Positions 8,554-18,073 are shown, counted from the first letter of the stretch. The stretch is 64,000 nucleotides of DNA from Pandoraea vervacti (GCF_000934605.2 NZ_CP010897.2:1240001-1304000); one strand, 5' to 3'. Made by a program: numbers and translations. The notes: generated from the sequence alone by a model not told the origin.

Positions 8554-8590
8554 AAAACGGCAACGCCCAAGCGGCGTTGCCGTTTTTTTT
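8554..8590 (+). terminator. Terminator of metNIQ
   Basis: A 14-bp stem (8554-8567 with 8573-8586; core ACGGCAACGCC) has a five-base loop and runs into eight T. It is a textbook intrinsic terminator 50 bases after the metQ stop. Confidence 0.9.
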
Positions 8591-8917
8591 GTCCCTGCAC
8601 GGTACAGGTGCCCCGGCGAGGCTACGGGTTTGCGCGCGGCACGACATTTGTTGCGATCCCGGCGCTGTCACGGTTTTGTCAAATAACGGCGATAGCCTGA
8701 GTGCCAAGTAAAAGAAGGTGCCTGCGGGCACCGTCACAAGACGCGGATATGGGCCAAAGAGCAGCGACCGCACGCGAAGCACGGGGAACGGGTGAGACTT
8801 CATCGGGGCGCACTGCCACCGGTGCGCGCGATGGCGCCCGACAAATGCCCGCACGACGTAATGCTGCTTGGCTGTTTGCATGCGCGCGGCGCACCGCACC
8901 GACTTACGGAGTCTGAG

Positions 8918-10807
8918 TTGAACCCTCTCCCGCCTGCCGCTGTTGCCGGGATACGTCCGCAGGAACGCTTTCCTTCTTCATCGACGGCTGCTTCCACGAC
9001 CTCGCACCCGCCCTCTTATGCAGAGCCCGATGAGGCATCGTTGCTTGCGGAACTGTGCGAGGGCGTTGGCCTGACCTGCGTCTTCCAGCCGATTGTCGAC
9101 TTCCGCACCTCGGAGGTGGCCGGATACGAAGGCCTGGTGCGCGGGCCGGCCGGCACGACGATCCACTCGCCGATGGCGCTCTTCGCCGCAGCGCGCCGTC
9201 ACGGCCTGCTGGGTCCGCTGGAACTCGCCTGTCGGCGCACGGTGCTGCGCGGCTTCGTTGCGCAGGACCTGCCGGAACGTCTTTTCCTGAACATCGGTCC
9301 GGTCACACGGGCACAGCCCGGCGGCGGCGTGAGTGAATCGCTCGGGCTCGACGAGACGTTTGCGATGTTGCAATCGTTTCGCCTGCCGCCCGAGCGGGTG
9401 GTCCTCGAACTCACGGAACATGCCCCCACGCTGGATCTTGCGAGCACCCGTGCTTCGCTCGCGGCCTATCGCGCGCTCGGCTTCGAAGTGGCCCTCGACG
9501 ACATGGGGGAGGGCTATGCGAGCCTGCGCCTGTGGTCGGAACTGCGCCCCGATTACGTCAAGATCGACCGGCATTTCGTCGACGGTATCGACACCGACAC
9601 GGTCAAACTCCAGTTCGTGCGATCGATGCGTCAGATCGCGGAGACGAGCGGCACGCGCGTGATTGCAGAGGGGATCGAACACGCGGAAGAACTGCAGGTG
9701 GTGCGCGATCTGGGGATCTTCCTCGGCCAGGGGTATTTCATTGCGCGACCCGAAGCGCAGCCGCAGCGCGCGATCACGGCGAACGTGCAGGAGGTCGTGA
9801 ACGAGCGGCGCGCCTATGTGCATCAGCAACCGAGCCAGCTGGGCGCTGGCAACGTGACGCTGGAGCGCATTGCCTCGTACGTTGCACCGGTCTCGCCCGA
9901 CACGCGCAGCGAGGATGTCGTGGCACGTTTCGAGAGCGATCCGGCGCTGGAAGTGTTGCCGGTCGTCGAGCGCGAGCGCGCCGTAGGCCTGATCGGACGG
10001 GCTTCGCTGATCGGGCGGTTTGCGCGTCCGTTCACGCGTGAGCTTTACGGGCGCAAGCCGTGCTCGGCCGTGATGGAACCCCGCCCGCTCACCTTCGACA
10101 AGGGCGCACGGGTCGAGGATCTGAGCCGGATGATCGCCGAAGGCGCAAGCCGACAGATTGCGGCGGGCTTCATCGTGACGGATCAGGGGCGGTACTTCGG
10201 CGTGGCGCAGGGTCATGCGCTCATGCGCCACATCACCGACATGCAGCTGGATGCGGCACGTTACGCCAATCCGCTGACGCTGCTGCCCGGCAACGTGCCG
10301 ATCGACGACTATATGGATCGCATGATCGGCGAGCGGCAATCGTTTCACGCCTGCTACGTCGATCTGGACAACTTCAAACCGTTCAACGACGTGTTCGGCT
10401 ATCGCCGCGGCGACGATCTGATTCAACTGGTCGCGCGCGTGCTCATGGCGGTGCGCAATCCGGAGCGCGATTTTCTCGGGCACATCGGTGGCGACGACTT
10501 CCTGATTCTCTTTCGTAGCCCCGACTGGGAAACCCGCTGCCGCGAAGCCCTCACGCGGTTCGGCGAAGCCGTGACGGAATACTTTCATCCAGATCAGATT
10601 GCGGCGGGCGGATTCGAAGCGGAAGACCGGCGCGGCATGGTCATCTTCCATCCCATCACCAGCCTGTCGATTGGCGTCGTTGCCGTCACGCCGGAGAGTT
10701 TTCCCTCACACGTCGAAGTCTCGGCTGCGGCCGCCGATGCCAAGAAGATGGCCAAACGTGCGCTTGGCAACAGCCTGTTCATCGAGCGGCGACGCGCGCA
10801 TCGTTAG
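8918..10807 (+). CDS. EAL-CBS-GGDEF cyclic-di-GMP protein
   Basis: A 629-residue cytoplasmic c-di-GMP turnover or sensing protein. The order is reversed from common GGDEF-EAL proteins: an EAL domain (about 40-290) first, then two CBS motifs (about 305-435), then a C-terminal GGDEF domain (about 450-620). The EAL part keeps the catalytic set: YEGLVR, NIGP, ELTEH, DDMGEGYAS, KIDRHF, AEGIEH and QGYFIARP. The GGDEF active site reads GGDDF, so cyclase activity is doubtful. Phosphodiesterase activity tuned by CBS ligands is most likely. Start: GGAG lies six bases before a TTG at 8918. Longer frames from GTG 8792 or ATG 8831 lack a clear ribosome binding site but cannot be excluded. Confidence 0.85.
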   Translation: MNPLPPAAVAGIRPQERFPSSSTAASTTSHPPSYAEPDEASLLAELCEGVGLTCVFQPIVDFRTSEVAGYEGLVRGPAGTTIHSPMALFAAARRHGLLGPLELACRRTVLRGFVAQDLPERLFLNIGPVTRAQPGGGVSESLGLDETFAMLQSFRLPPERVVLELTEHAPTLDLASTRASLAAYRALGFEVALDDMGEGYASLRLWSELRPDYVKIDRHFVDGIDTDTVKLQFVRSMRQIAETSGTRVIAEGIEHAEELQVVRDLGIFLGQGYFIARPEAQPQRAITANVQEVVNERRAYVHQQPSQLGAGNVTLERIASYVAPVSPDTRSEDVVARFESDPALEVLPVVERERAVGLIGRASLIGRFARPFTRELYGRKPCSAVMEPRPLTFDKGARVEDLSRMIAEGASRQIAAGFIVTDQGRYFGVAQGHALMRHITDMQLDAARYANPLTLLPGNVPIDDYMDRMIGERQSFHACYVDLDNFKPFNDVFGYRRGDDLIQLVARVLMAVRNPERDFLGHIGGDDFLILFRSPDWETRCREALTRFGEAVTEYFHPDQIAAGGFEAEDRRGMVIFHPITSLSIGVVAVTPESFPSHVEVSAAAADAKKMAKRALGNSLFIERRRAHR

Positions 10808-10830
10808 GGCGAGAGGTGTCCTCGTCAACG

Positions 10831-10855
10831 AAAAAGCCCGCCGATCGGCGGGCTT
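10831..10855 (-). terminator. Terminator of the APC permease gene
   Basis: A perfect 22-bp palindrome (10834-10855, AAGCCCGCCGA arm) is followed on the minus strand by five T. It ends transcription of the permease stopping at 10882. It may also slow plus-strand readthrough from the EAL gene, although that side lacks a T run. Confidence 0.85.
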
Positions 10856-10881
10856 AGCGTCATGCATCCGGGAACCGGCGC

Positions 10882-12498
10882 CTAGTGTGACAGCGCGGGC
10901 ATGCCTTCCATGCTGGCGGCGTCCTGTTCACGCTCTTCCGAAAGGTACGGCGTGCGCCAGCCTGCCTTGACGCCCCAGTGATAGAACGCGAGCGACAGCA
11001 CGGCCACGATACCCATGTCCCAGCCGTAAGGCAGCAACCCCAGCCCCCCGAATTCCTTGCTGCCGATGTACGAGCACAGCGCCATGCAGGGCAGGTAGCC
11101 GATGAGCCACCACGAAGCCTTCAGGTCACGACCGAAGCCCTGCCACTTGTCCTTTGCCTGATAGTAGAAGTAGACGGGCAGCGCCACGACGACCAACACG
11201 ATGATCTCGCCAGTCAGCGGCCAGCGTGCCCAATACAGAATCAGCGATGCGCATACGAACGCGAACGGCGCGATCAGCGACAGGCCGGGCAGACGCAGCG
11301 GGCGGTGCATGTCCGGCGCCGAGTGGCGTAGCGCCATGACGCTGATCGGGCCGGTCAGGTAGGAAATCACGGTAGCGACCGAAATCACGGCGGCCAGCGA
11401 GTCCCAGCCGCGGAAGAAGAACATGAAGACGAACGAGATCGCGAGGTTGAACCACATTGCCGGGCGGGGCACGCCGTACAGCGGATGCACGCGGCCGAGA
11501 ATCGCCGGCAGGGTGCGGTTGCGCTCCATCGCGTAGATCATGCGGCTCGTGGTCGCCATGTAAGTGGTGCCAGTGCCGCTCGGGCTCAGGAACGCGTCGA
11601 AATACAGCACGATGGCCAGCCAGTTCAGGCCGAGGGCGATCGCCAGCTCGGCGAACGGCGAGCTGAAGCTCACCATGTGCCAGCCGCCCGCGAGTTGCTC
11701 GGGCGAGAGCGCCCCGATGTAGGCGACTTGCAGCAACAGATAAATGACGGTGGCCAGCAGGATCGAGCCGACGACGGCAAACGGAATGCTGCGGCCCGGA
11801 TCTCGCGCCTCTCCGGCGAGGTTCACCGGGCTCTGAAAACCGTTGAATGCGAACACGATGCCCGACGTGGCAACAGCGGTTAGCACGGCCGACATGCCGT
11901 TCGGTGCGAAACCGCCATGCTCGGCCATATTGAAGTTGCCCGGATGAAAGCCCGCGATCATGAGGCCGGCGATGGTCAGCGCGGGAATCGCGAACTTGAA
12001 CAGGGTGATGGCCGTGTTGGCGCGCGCGAAAAGCTTCACGCCCCAGTAGTTCAGCATGAAGTAGACGATCACCAGCAGGGCGGACAACGCCAATCCGCTT
12101 GTTGTGAGCGTGCCGTCCACGAACAGCGCGTTCGCCCAGTCGTACGGCCATGTGCTCATGTACTGGATCGACGCTTCGGCCTCGATGGGAATGACCGAGA
12201 CGATCGCGATCCAGTTGGCCCACGCAGCGATGAAGCCGACCAGACTGCCGTGCGAGTAACGGGAGTAACGCACCATGCCGCCCGACTCCGGGAACATGGC
12301 GCCGAGTTCGGCGTAGGTCAGGGCGATGGCGAGAATCACGACGGCGCCGATGAGCCAGGCGAACAGGGCGGCCGGGCCGGCAATCTTGGCGGCTTTCCAG
12401 GCGCCGAAAAGCCACCCGGAGCCGATGATCGAACCGAGGCCGGTCAACATCAGGGCGAACGGCCCGATGTTGCGCATGAGGGATTGATTGTTGTCCAT
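10882..12498 (-). CDS. APC superfamily amino acid permease
   Basis: A 538-residue inner-membrane protein with about 12 hydrophobic helices. It has the APC hallmark near the N-terminus (GFxx-type MLTGLGSIIGSGWLFGAW) and the helix-3 motif YAELGAMFPESGGMVRYSRY. It should exchange or take up an amino acid or polyamine with protons; the substrate cannot be read from sequence. The ATG chosen (MDNNQSL) avoids a polar 29-residue extension; GGAG lies about 15 bases upstream, which is distant, so the start is moderately certain. The gene stands alone, with its own terminator and a 415-bp upstream region. Confidence 0.88.
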   Translation of the reverse strand: MDNNQSLMRNIGPFALMLTGLGSIIGSGWLFGAWKAAKIAGPAALFAWLIGAVVILAIALTYAELGAMFPESGGMVRYSRYSHGSLVGFIAAWANWIAIVSVIPIEAEASIQYMSTWPYDWANALFVDGTLTTSGLALSALLVIVYFMLNYWGVKLFARANTAITLFKFAIPALTIAGLMIAGFHPGNFNMAEHGGFAPNGMSAVLTAVATSGIVFAFNGFQSPVNLAGEARDPGRSIPFAVVGSILLATVIYLLLQVAYIGALSPEQLAGGWHMVSFSSPFAELAIALGLNWLAIVLYFDAFLSPSGTGTTYMATTSRMIYAMERNRTLPAILGRVHPLYGVPRPAMWFNLAISFVFMFFFRGWDSLAAVISVATVISYLTGPISVMALRHSAPDMHRPLRLPGLSLIAPFAFVCASLILYWARWPLTGEIIVLVVVALPVYFYYQAKDKWQGFGRDLKASWWLIGYLPCMALCSYIGSKEFGGLGLLPYGWDMGIVAVLSLAFYHWGVKAGWRTPYLSEEREQDAASMEGMPALSH

Positions 12499-12913
12499 TC
12501 GATGTCTTGTCTTCTCCACGCCCGGGGGGAGCAGGCGGCCACGCCATGAGGGGGCAGGAGCGGCACGCTGCGCGAGGGCGGACACGTCGGCAGGCCGGTC
12601 GCCGTCACAACGAACATGACGGCGCGGGGGCGGCGCTGACGAACGCGACTTCTGTTGATCGACTTCGCAAACCCCCAGGACCCCGACATCGCACCGCCGG
12701 GTGAGCGCGCAGTGCCCGAATTGGGGTCGGAGTGGGCGTTCGCGAAAAAAGCGCGATTCTACCCGAGCCGTGCCACGTGTGTGGGACTTTGTAACACTTT
12801 CGGGATGGGCGCCGGTTCGACGACGTTAGCCGGATATGGGCGCAAGCCAGTCACGGCGCGGTTCGCGCCGTGGGAATCGGACTATTACAAATTGTTAAAG
12901 GGTCAGATGTGAA
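12499..12913. other. Intergenic region upstream of the APC permease
   Basis: This 415-bp stretch separates the aldehyde dehydrogenase stop from the permease start; both genes are on the minus strand. It holds a 9-bp GC hairpin with a three-base loop (12852-12872) that has no T run. A minus-strand TAGAAT-like -10 lies near 12755-12760 without a convincing -35. No coding frame is supported. Confidence 0.45.
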
Positions 12914-14440
12914 TCACATCCCGGCCAGGCACAGATACTTCATTTCAAGGTACTCGTCGATGCCGTATTTCGACCCTTCCCGGCCCAACCCGGATTGCTT
13001 CACGCCACCAAACGGGGCTACTTCGTTCGAGATCAGGCCGGTATTGATCCCGACCATGCCCGCTTCGATGCCTTCGGCCACGCGCCAGATGCGGCCGACG
13101 TCGCGGGCGAAGAAGTAGGACGCCAGGCCGAAGTCCGACGCGTTCGCGAGCCGGATGCCCTCGGCTTCGTCCTTGAAGCGGAAGACGGGGGCGACCGGCC
13201 CGAAGGTCTCCTCCTGAGCGACGAGCATGTCGGCGCTGGCGTCGGCCACGACGGTGGGTTCGAAGAAGCGGCCGTGCAGCACCTTGCCCCCGACCGTCAC
13301 ACGACCGCCCCTGGCGATGGCGTCCTGCACGTGTCGTTCGACTTTGGTGATGGCGGCGTCCTCGATCAGCGGGCCGATGGCGACACCCGGCTCGAAGCCG
13401 TTGCCCACGCGCAGCTTGCCAACCGCTTCGGTGAGCTTTTCGACGAAGGCGTCGTAGATGCCGTCCTGCGCGTAGATGCGGTTCGCGCACACGCACGTCT
13501 GCCCCGCGTTACGGAATTTGGAGGCGATGCATCCCTCGACGGCGGCGTCCACATCGGCATCGTCGAAGACGAGGAACGGGGCGAGGCCGCCCAGCTCCAG
13601 GGCGACCTTTTTGATCGTCGACGCACATTGCGCCATGAGTTGGGCGCCCACGGGCGTGGAACCGGTGAAGGACAGATGGCGCACGCGTGGGCTGGAGCTC
13701 AGCACGTTGCCTACGTCGGACGAGTTTTTCGACGTGACGACATTGAACACCCCCTGAGGCAGACCGGCACGGTCGGCCAGTTCGGCAAGAGCGAGCGCCG
13801 AGAGCGGGGTGAGGCGTGCCGGTTTGACGACGATGGTGCAGCCCGCCGCAATGGCCGGGGCGATCTTGCGGGTGATCATCGCAATGGGGAAGTTCCATGG
13901 CGTGATCGACGCACATACGCCGATGGGCTGTTTGAGCACCAGCATCCGCTTGCCGCCTTCGGGCGAGGCCAGAACGTCGCCATCGATACGCTTGGCTTCT
14001 TCGGCAAACCACTCGATGAACGAGGCGCCGTAGGCCACCTCGCCTTTGGCCTCGGTGAGCGGCTTGCCTTGCTCGGCGGTCATGATGGCGCCGAGATCGT
14101 CCTGCGCCTGCATGATGAGATCGAACCAGCGACGCATGATGCGCGCGCGCTCCTTGCCCGTCTTGCCGCGCCACGCCGGCAGCGCCGCTTCGGCTGCGAC
14201 CAGCGCACGTTCGGCCTCCTTGGCGCCGAGGTCGGCCACTTGCGCGATCTCGGCATCGGTCGCGGGATCGTTGACGGCGAAGGTGGCGTGGGAGTCGGCC
14301 TGCGTCCAGTCGCCGTCGATGTAGGCGTCGGATCTGAGCAGTTCGGGGTCTTTCAGACGGGACAGCGCCGGATGCGCTTTGGCCGAGGCGCCGGATGGGC
14401 GCGAGGTCTGCGACGTTCGGGTGGGGCGGGATGACGACAC
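12914..14440 (-). CDS. NAD(P)-dependent succinate-semialdehyde-type dehydrogenase
   Basis: A 508-residue aldehyde dehydrogenase of the GabD class, oxidising succinate semialdehyde or a similar semialdehyde to the acid. Catalytic Glu282 lies in LELGG and Cys316 in NAGQTCVCANRIY; a Rossmann Lys is in VVKPA (206). The conserved Asn after LELGG is replaced by Leu, and the usual Glu in KPxE is Arg (KPAR), which could alter cofactor choice. A GTG start at 14440 is preceded by AAAGGAG at six bases, clearly better than upstream frames. Residues 2-22 are a Ser/Thr/Arg-rich lead. Close paralogs include glutarate-semialdehyde dehydrogenases, so the exact substrate is open. Confidence 0.87.
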   Translation of the reverse strand: MSSSRPTRTSQTSRPSGASAKAHPALSRLKDPELLRSDAYIDGDWTQADSHATFAVNDPATDAEIAQVADLGAKEAERALVAAEAALPAWRGKTGKERARIMRRWFDLIMQAQDDLGAIMTAEQGKPLTEAKGEVAYGASFIEWFAEEAKRIDGDVLASPEGGKRMLVLKQPIGVCASITPWNFPIAMITRKIAPAIAAGCTIVVKPARLTPLSALALAELADRAGLPQGVFNVVTSKNSSDVGNVLSSSPRVRHLSFTGSTPVGAQLMAQCASTIKKVALELGGLAPFLVFDDADVDAAVEGCIASKFRNAGQTCVCANRIYAQDGIYDAFVEKLTEAVGKLRVGNGFEPGVAIGPLIEDAAITKVERHVQDAIARGGRVTVGGKVLHGRFFEPTVVADASADMLVAQEETFGPVAPVFRFKDEAEGIRLANASDFGLASYFFARDVGRIWRVAEGIEAGMVGINTGLISNEVAPFGGVKQSGLGREGSKYGIDEYLEMKYLCLAGM

Positions 14441-14650
14441 GATCAGCTCCTTTCGAGGGCCGGGCGGCGCGCCTTGACGGGCGCATGCCGCTCGGGGACG
14501 GAAATGGACACAGTGCGCGAATAAGGATACGGATGCGACTACGGACGCGAATACAGACACCGATGTGGACGCGGCGCATCTGAGCGCCAGGCGCCAGCGT
14601 ACGCCAACGTGGCGCGTCGTCTCACGCGCCACCCCGGGCGCGCAAATGCA

Positions 14651-14681
14651 AACGCCGGCAGCCCGAGGGGCCACCGGCGTT
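14651..14681 (-). terminator. Possible terminator of ubiD
   Basis: Arms 14651-14658 and 14674-14681 (AACGCCGG) pair perfectly 30 bases past the ubiD stop. The minus-strand tail is only moderately T-rich, so termination may be inefficient. Confidence 0.45.
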
Positions 14682-14710
14682 AGGTATGGCGCAGGAAACG
14701 CGGGCTGGTT

Positions 14711-16261
14711 TTACAGGCCGAGATCCTTGTACAGCGCAGCCATGCGAGCGTCGACGTCGGCGGTCATTTCGATGGGACGCCCCCACTCGCGCGAAGTTTC
14801 GCCCGGCCATTTGTTAGTGGCATCGATCCCCATCTTCGAGCCCAGCCCGGCCTTGGGCGAAGCAAAGTCGAGATAGTCGATGGGCGTCTGGTCGACGAGC
14901 GTGGTATCACGCGTCGGATCCACGCGTGTGGTGATTGCCCAGATGACTTCCTTCCAGTCCCGGATATCGACGTCTTCGTCGACCACGACGATGAACTTCG
15001 TATACATGAACTGGCGCAGAAAGCTCCACACGCCGAACATGACCCGTTTGGCATGGCCCGGATACGCCTTCTTCATCTGGACGATGGCCATGCGGTAACT
15101 GCATCCTTCCGGCGGCAGATAGAAGTCGGTGATTTCGGGGAATTGCTTTTGCAGCAGCGGCACGAAGACTTCATTCAGCGCGACGCCGAGCACGGCCGGT
15201 TCATCAGGCGGTTTGCCCGTGTAGGTCGAGTGATAGACGGCATTGCGCCGCATCGTGATGCGCTCGATCTTGAAAACCGGGAACCACTCCTGCTCGTTGT
15301 AATAGCCGGTGTGATCGCCGTATGGCCCTTCGAGGGCGTGCGCGTAACCGGCCGTGGCGCCGCGCGAGGGCGGCTGCGGCGCGCCGTCGGGCACGACGGG
15401 CGGTTGGTCGGACGGGTAAATGAACCCTTCGAGCACGATTTCGGCACGCGCCGGCACGCGCAGCGATTCGAGCCCGGGCGTGACGCACTTGGCCAGTTCG
15501 GTGCGGCTGCCGCGCAGCAAGCCGGCAAACTGATACTCGGAGAGCGTGTCGGGAACCGGCGTGACCGCGCCGAGCATGGTCGCCGGATCCGCACCGAGTG
15601 CGACGGCAATGGGGAACGGTTTGCCCGGGTTCGCCTGTGCGAACTCGCGGAAGTCGAGCGCGCCGCCCCGATGGGCGAGCCAGCGCATGATGACTTCGTT
15701 GCGGCTGATGACCTGCTGGCGATAGATGCCCAGATTCTGGCGCTTGCGGTGCGGACCCTTGGTAATCACCAGGCCCCAGGTAATGAGCGGGGCGGCGTCG
15801 CCGGGCCAGCAGGTTTGGATTGGCAGTCGGGACAGGTCGACGTCGTCGCCTTCCCAGACGATCTCCTGGCATACAGGACTGCTGACCTCCTTCGGCGTCA
15901 TGTCCCACACGGCTTTGGCCATGCCGAACAGCTTGCCCGCATCCTTGAGCCCGCGCGGCGGTTCGGGCTCCTTGAGTGTCGAGAGAAGGCGACCGATGTC
16001 GCGCAGCGAACCCAGAGCGTTCTCACCGCCTTCGACGCCCATACCCAACGCCACACGTTCAGGGGTGCCAAACAAGTTGGCGAGCACCGGCATGTCATAG
16101 CCGGTCGGGCGCTCGAACCAGAGGGCCGGGCCGCCGGCTTTGAGCACGCGATCGGCGAGCGCGGTCATCTCCAACACCGGCGAGACCGGCACGTCTACGC
16201 GACGAAGCTGGCCGGATCGCTCCAGTTGCGCGGTGAAGTCACGAAGATCGAGATATTTCAT
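14711..16261 (-). CDS. ubiD: 4-hydroxy-3-polyprenylbenzoate decarboxylase UbiD
   Basis: A 516-residue prenyl-FMN-dependent decarboxylase of ubiquinone synthesis, removing the carboxylate from 3-octaprenyl-4-hydroxybenzoate. The start MKYLDLRDF matches the family N-terminus; the longer frame to 16387 adds residues without support. Landmarks are the metal/cofactor region (ITWGLVITKGPHRKRQNLGI, about 174-193), the catalytic E-x-R area near ALEGPYGDHTGYYN, and KIERITMRRNAVYHSTYTG. No partner ubiX is in the window. The upstream region is shared with the divergent transglycosylase leader. Confidence 0.95.
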   Translation of the reverse strand: MKYLDLRDFTAQLERSGQLRRVDVPVSPVLEMTALADRVLKAGGPALWFERPTGYDMPVLANLFGTPERVALGMGVEGGENALGSLRDIGRLLSTLKEPEPPRGLKDAGKLFGMAKAVWDMTPKEVSSPVCQEIVWEGDDVDLSRLPIQTCWPGDAAPLITWGLVITKGPHRKRQNLGIYRQQVISRNEVIMRWLAHRGGALDFREFAQANPGKPFPIAVALGADPATMLGAVTPVPDTLSEYQFAGLLRGSRTELAKCVTPGLESLRVPARAEIVLEGFIYPSDQPPVVPDGAPQPPSRGATAGYAHALEGPYGDHTGYYNEQEWFPVFKIERITMRRNAVYHSTYTGKPPDEPAVLGVALNEVFVPLLQKQFPEITDFYLPPEGCSYRMAIVQMKKAYPGHAKRVMFGVWSFLRQFMYTKFIVVVDEDVDIRDWKEVIWAITTRVDPTRDTTLVDQTPIDYLDFASPKAGLGSKMGIDATNKWPGETSREWGRPIEMTADVDARMAALYKDLGL

Positions 16262-16457
16262 GAAACAAACCGTTACCAAAAATTTTACGAAATTCATACG
16301 CCCGGAGTAAACGGGCGTTTGAATCCGTTGAATGTCGGAGTGACACCCTTGTAAACGCGGGGCGAGGCAGGGCATTTTACCGGCCAAGGCGACCGAACGT
16401 CACGGCAAAACACCTGTTACAAATTACTTTTGGTAATGATTTTTGGAATTCATAGTA

Positions 16458-16485
16458 TTGACGGTTTATATATCACTGCTACAAT
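16458..16485 (+). promoter_or_regulatory. Sigma-70 promoter of the transglycosylase leader
   Basis: TTGACG (16458-16463) and TACAAT (16480-16485), 16 bases apart, form a good sigma-70 promoter. The expected start near 16492 leaves an untranslated leader of about 340 nt before the gene at 16830. Confidence 0.7.
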
Positions 16486-16491
16486 CCGCCC

Positions 16492-16829
16492 GTTGAATCC
16501 AGAAAGGCGGCTTCGATGACGGGTAGGCCGACCCGCTCAAGCTTAGCGACAACTACAACATCGACGTGGATTTTCAGTGGCTGGTTTTCTCACCGAGGTC
16601 GGGAAGCCAGTGTTTTAGGAAGCAGCGCGAGCGATAGCTCGTCAGCGCCGGGGACCTGAACAGGTCGGCGCGCTGCGGCGGTAGCGGCATCGTCAATGAC
16701 AAACACGATGCACCGCCTCGTTCCATATGCCGTAAGTAAGCGCTTCACGGGATGCCTGGCGGGCATACCGGCTTACTTCCTTACGCCCCGGGGCCACCCC
16801 GTGGTGACGGCGTAACCGGAGTACGTAGT
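16492..16829 (+). promoter_or_regulatory. Long structured 5' leader, riboswitch-like
   Basis: The leader holds nested pairings. A three-way junction closes with 16623-16629/16669-16675 and has arms GAGC-GATA-GCTC (16629-16640) and GACCT-GAAC-AGGTC (16653-16666). A two-part stem pairs GGCGGT/ACCGCC and GCATCGT/ACGATGC (16677-16716). Stem A pairs 16731-16741 with 16771-16785. Stem B pairs 16781-16787 with 16809-16815, just before the ribosome binding site. Stems A and B share 16781-16785, so they exclude each other, as in riboswitch expression platforms. A 47-codon open frame (16516-16659, AAAGG upstream) could be a leader peptide. I do not recognise a known class. Confidence 0.5.
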
Positions 16830-17885
16830 ATGAAGAAGTCTGGTTTATCACCCTGGCTACTGGCCGTGTTCGGTGCGCTGCGTGCGCGCGGCGCGGCGAC
16901 GGTAGCCGTGGCTCGCCGCGATTGGCGTCGCCTGGCATGGCACGGCGGTCGTGCTGGACTGTATGCGTCCAGCGCGGTGGGTCTGGTTGCCGTGGTCGGC
17001 ACGCTGGCGTTGTGGGCTCGACCGACGTGGCGTGCCGATCTGGCATCGCGCGTGGGTCCGCTGCTCGAGGCAGCCACCGGTTCGGCCAATGCGGCCAGCC
17101 AGGGCGCCAACGGCGGTGTGGTCGCCCAGGGTACCCCGTCGAACGCGACGATGATGGCGCAAGCTGCGCAACACGTGCCGTCGGCTGCTGTGCTGGCCGC
17201 TTATATTCCGAACCAGCGTGTGGCTGCCGATGCGCGTGCCACCAAGGTGTTGGACACGCGTGAGCAGATCGCTGTGGCCGACTACCTCGCACGTCGCTAT
17301 CGCGTGGCGGGCGACGTCACGGGCAACCTCGTGCGCGCAGCTTACTCGACCGGCAAGGAAGTCGGCCTCGATCCGCTGCTGCTGCTCGCCGTGATGGCGA
17401 TCGAATCGGGCTTCAACCCGTATGCGGAGAGCACGGTCGGTGCGCAAGGCCTCATGCAGGTCATGTCGAAGGTCCATCAGGACAAGCTTGAATACTTCGG
17501 CGGTCCGGAAGCGGCACTGCATCCGCTCGCCAATATCAAGGTGGGTGCACTGATTCTGAAAGAATGCATCGCACGCGGCGGGTCGCTCGCGGGTGGTCTG
17601 CGTCTGTATGTCGGGTCGACCAGCGCCGGTGACGGCGGCTACGGCGCCAAGGTGCTCGCCGAGCGTGATCGCCTGCGCGGCGTGTCGATGGGACGCAAGG
17701 TCTCGCCGAACGAGCCGCAGGCACCGGTGATCGTCAGCTCGACCAAGCCGATAGCCAAGCCGGTTTCTGCGGGCAAGTCGGACGACACGACGTCGGAGTC
17801 GGCGCCTGCGCCGGCAGCATCGACCTCGACGGGCAAGGCGGCTTCGGCCGGCAAGCTCGAAGCGGACGACAGCACGGCGGCCTGA
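16830..17885 (+). CDS. Membrane-anchored SLT lytic transglycosylase-like protein
   Basis: A 351-residue protein with a basic cytoplasmic N-terminus, one membrane segment (about 45-63), a linker, and an SLT domain (about 165-295). Catalytic Glu192 lies in MAIESGFNPYAES, followed by the family motif GAQGLMQVM (204-212) and an ALHPLANIKVGA segment. It should cleave peptidoglycan glycan strands in the periplasm, forming anhydro-muropeptides. The C-terminal about 55 residues are Ala/Ser/Pro/Lys-rich and probably disordered. GGAG at 16818 supports ATG 16830; an in-frame ATG at 16752 lacks a site and would add a Gly/Pro-rich lead. Expression is probably controlled by the foldable leader. Confidence 0.88.
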   Translation: MKKSGLSPWLLAVFGALRARGAATVAVARRDWRRLAWHGGRAGLYASSAVGLVAVVGTLALWARPTWRADLASRVGPLLEAATGSANAASQGANGGVVAQGTPSNATMMAQAAQHVPSAAVLAAYIPNQRVAADARATKVLDTREQIAVADYLARRYRVAGDVTGNLVRAAYSTGKEVGLDPLLLLAVMAIESGFNPYAESTVGAQGLMQVMSKVHQDKLEYFGGPEAALHPLANIKVGALILKECIARGGSLAGGLRLYVGSTSAGDGGYGAKVLAERDRLRGVSMGRKVSPNEPQAPVIVSSTKPIAKPVSAGKSDDTTSESAPAPAASTSTGKAASAGKLEADDSTAA

Positions 17886-17978
17886 ACGGGCTGCGACCTC
17901 GCACGATGCGCCACGGCCGGCGCATCCATCGGTTCGCGATGCTATCTATATAGTAGAGACGTCAGCGCAGCCAACAAA

Positions 17979-18013
17979 AAAACCCATCGAAGCGATTCGA
18001 TGGGTTTTTGTTT
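17979..18013. terminator. Bidirectional terminator
   Basis: ACCCATCGAA (17982-17991) pairs with 17996-18005 around GCGA, with A runs before and T runs after. It serves both the plus-strand transglycosylase and the minus-strand aminotransferase operon, which ends at 18074. Confidence 0.9.
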
Positions 18014-18073
18014 TGTGAGACGCCACGCGCAACATGCCCTAAATGCCCAATGGGGCCGCTTCCCGGGTTCGGC

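Noticed and set aside
12995..14434. A 479-codon plus-strand frame over the aldehyde dehydrogenase
   Set aside because: The minus strand encodes a complete dehydrogenase with catalytic residues; the plus frame shows no motifs.
16492..16829. Cobalamin, c-di-GMP or 6S RNA
   Set aside because: A GGGAAG-like string and a GCCACTG-like string on the opposite strand do not occur in the order needed for a cobalamin riboswitch; no GEMM core or 6S central bubble is seen.
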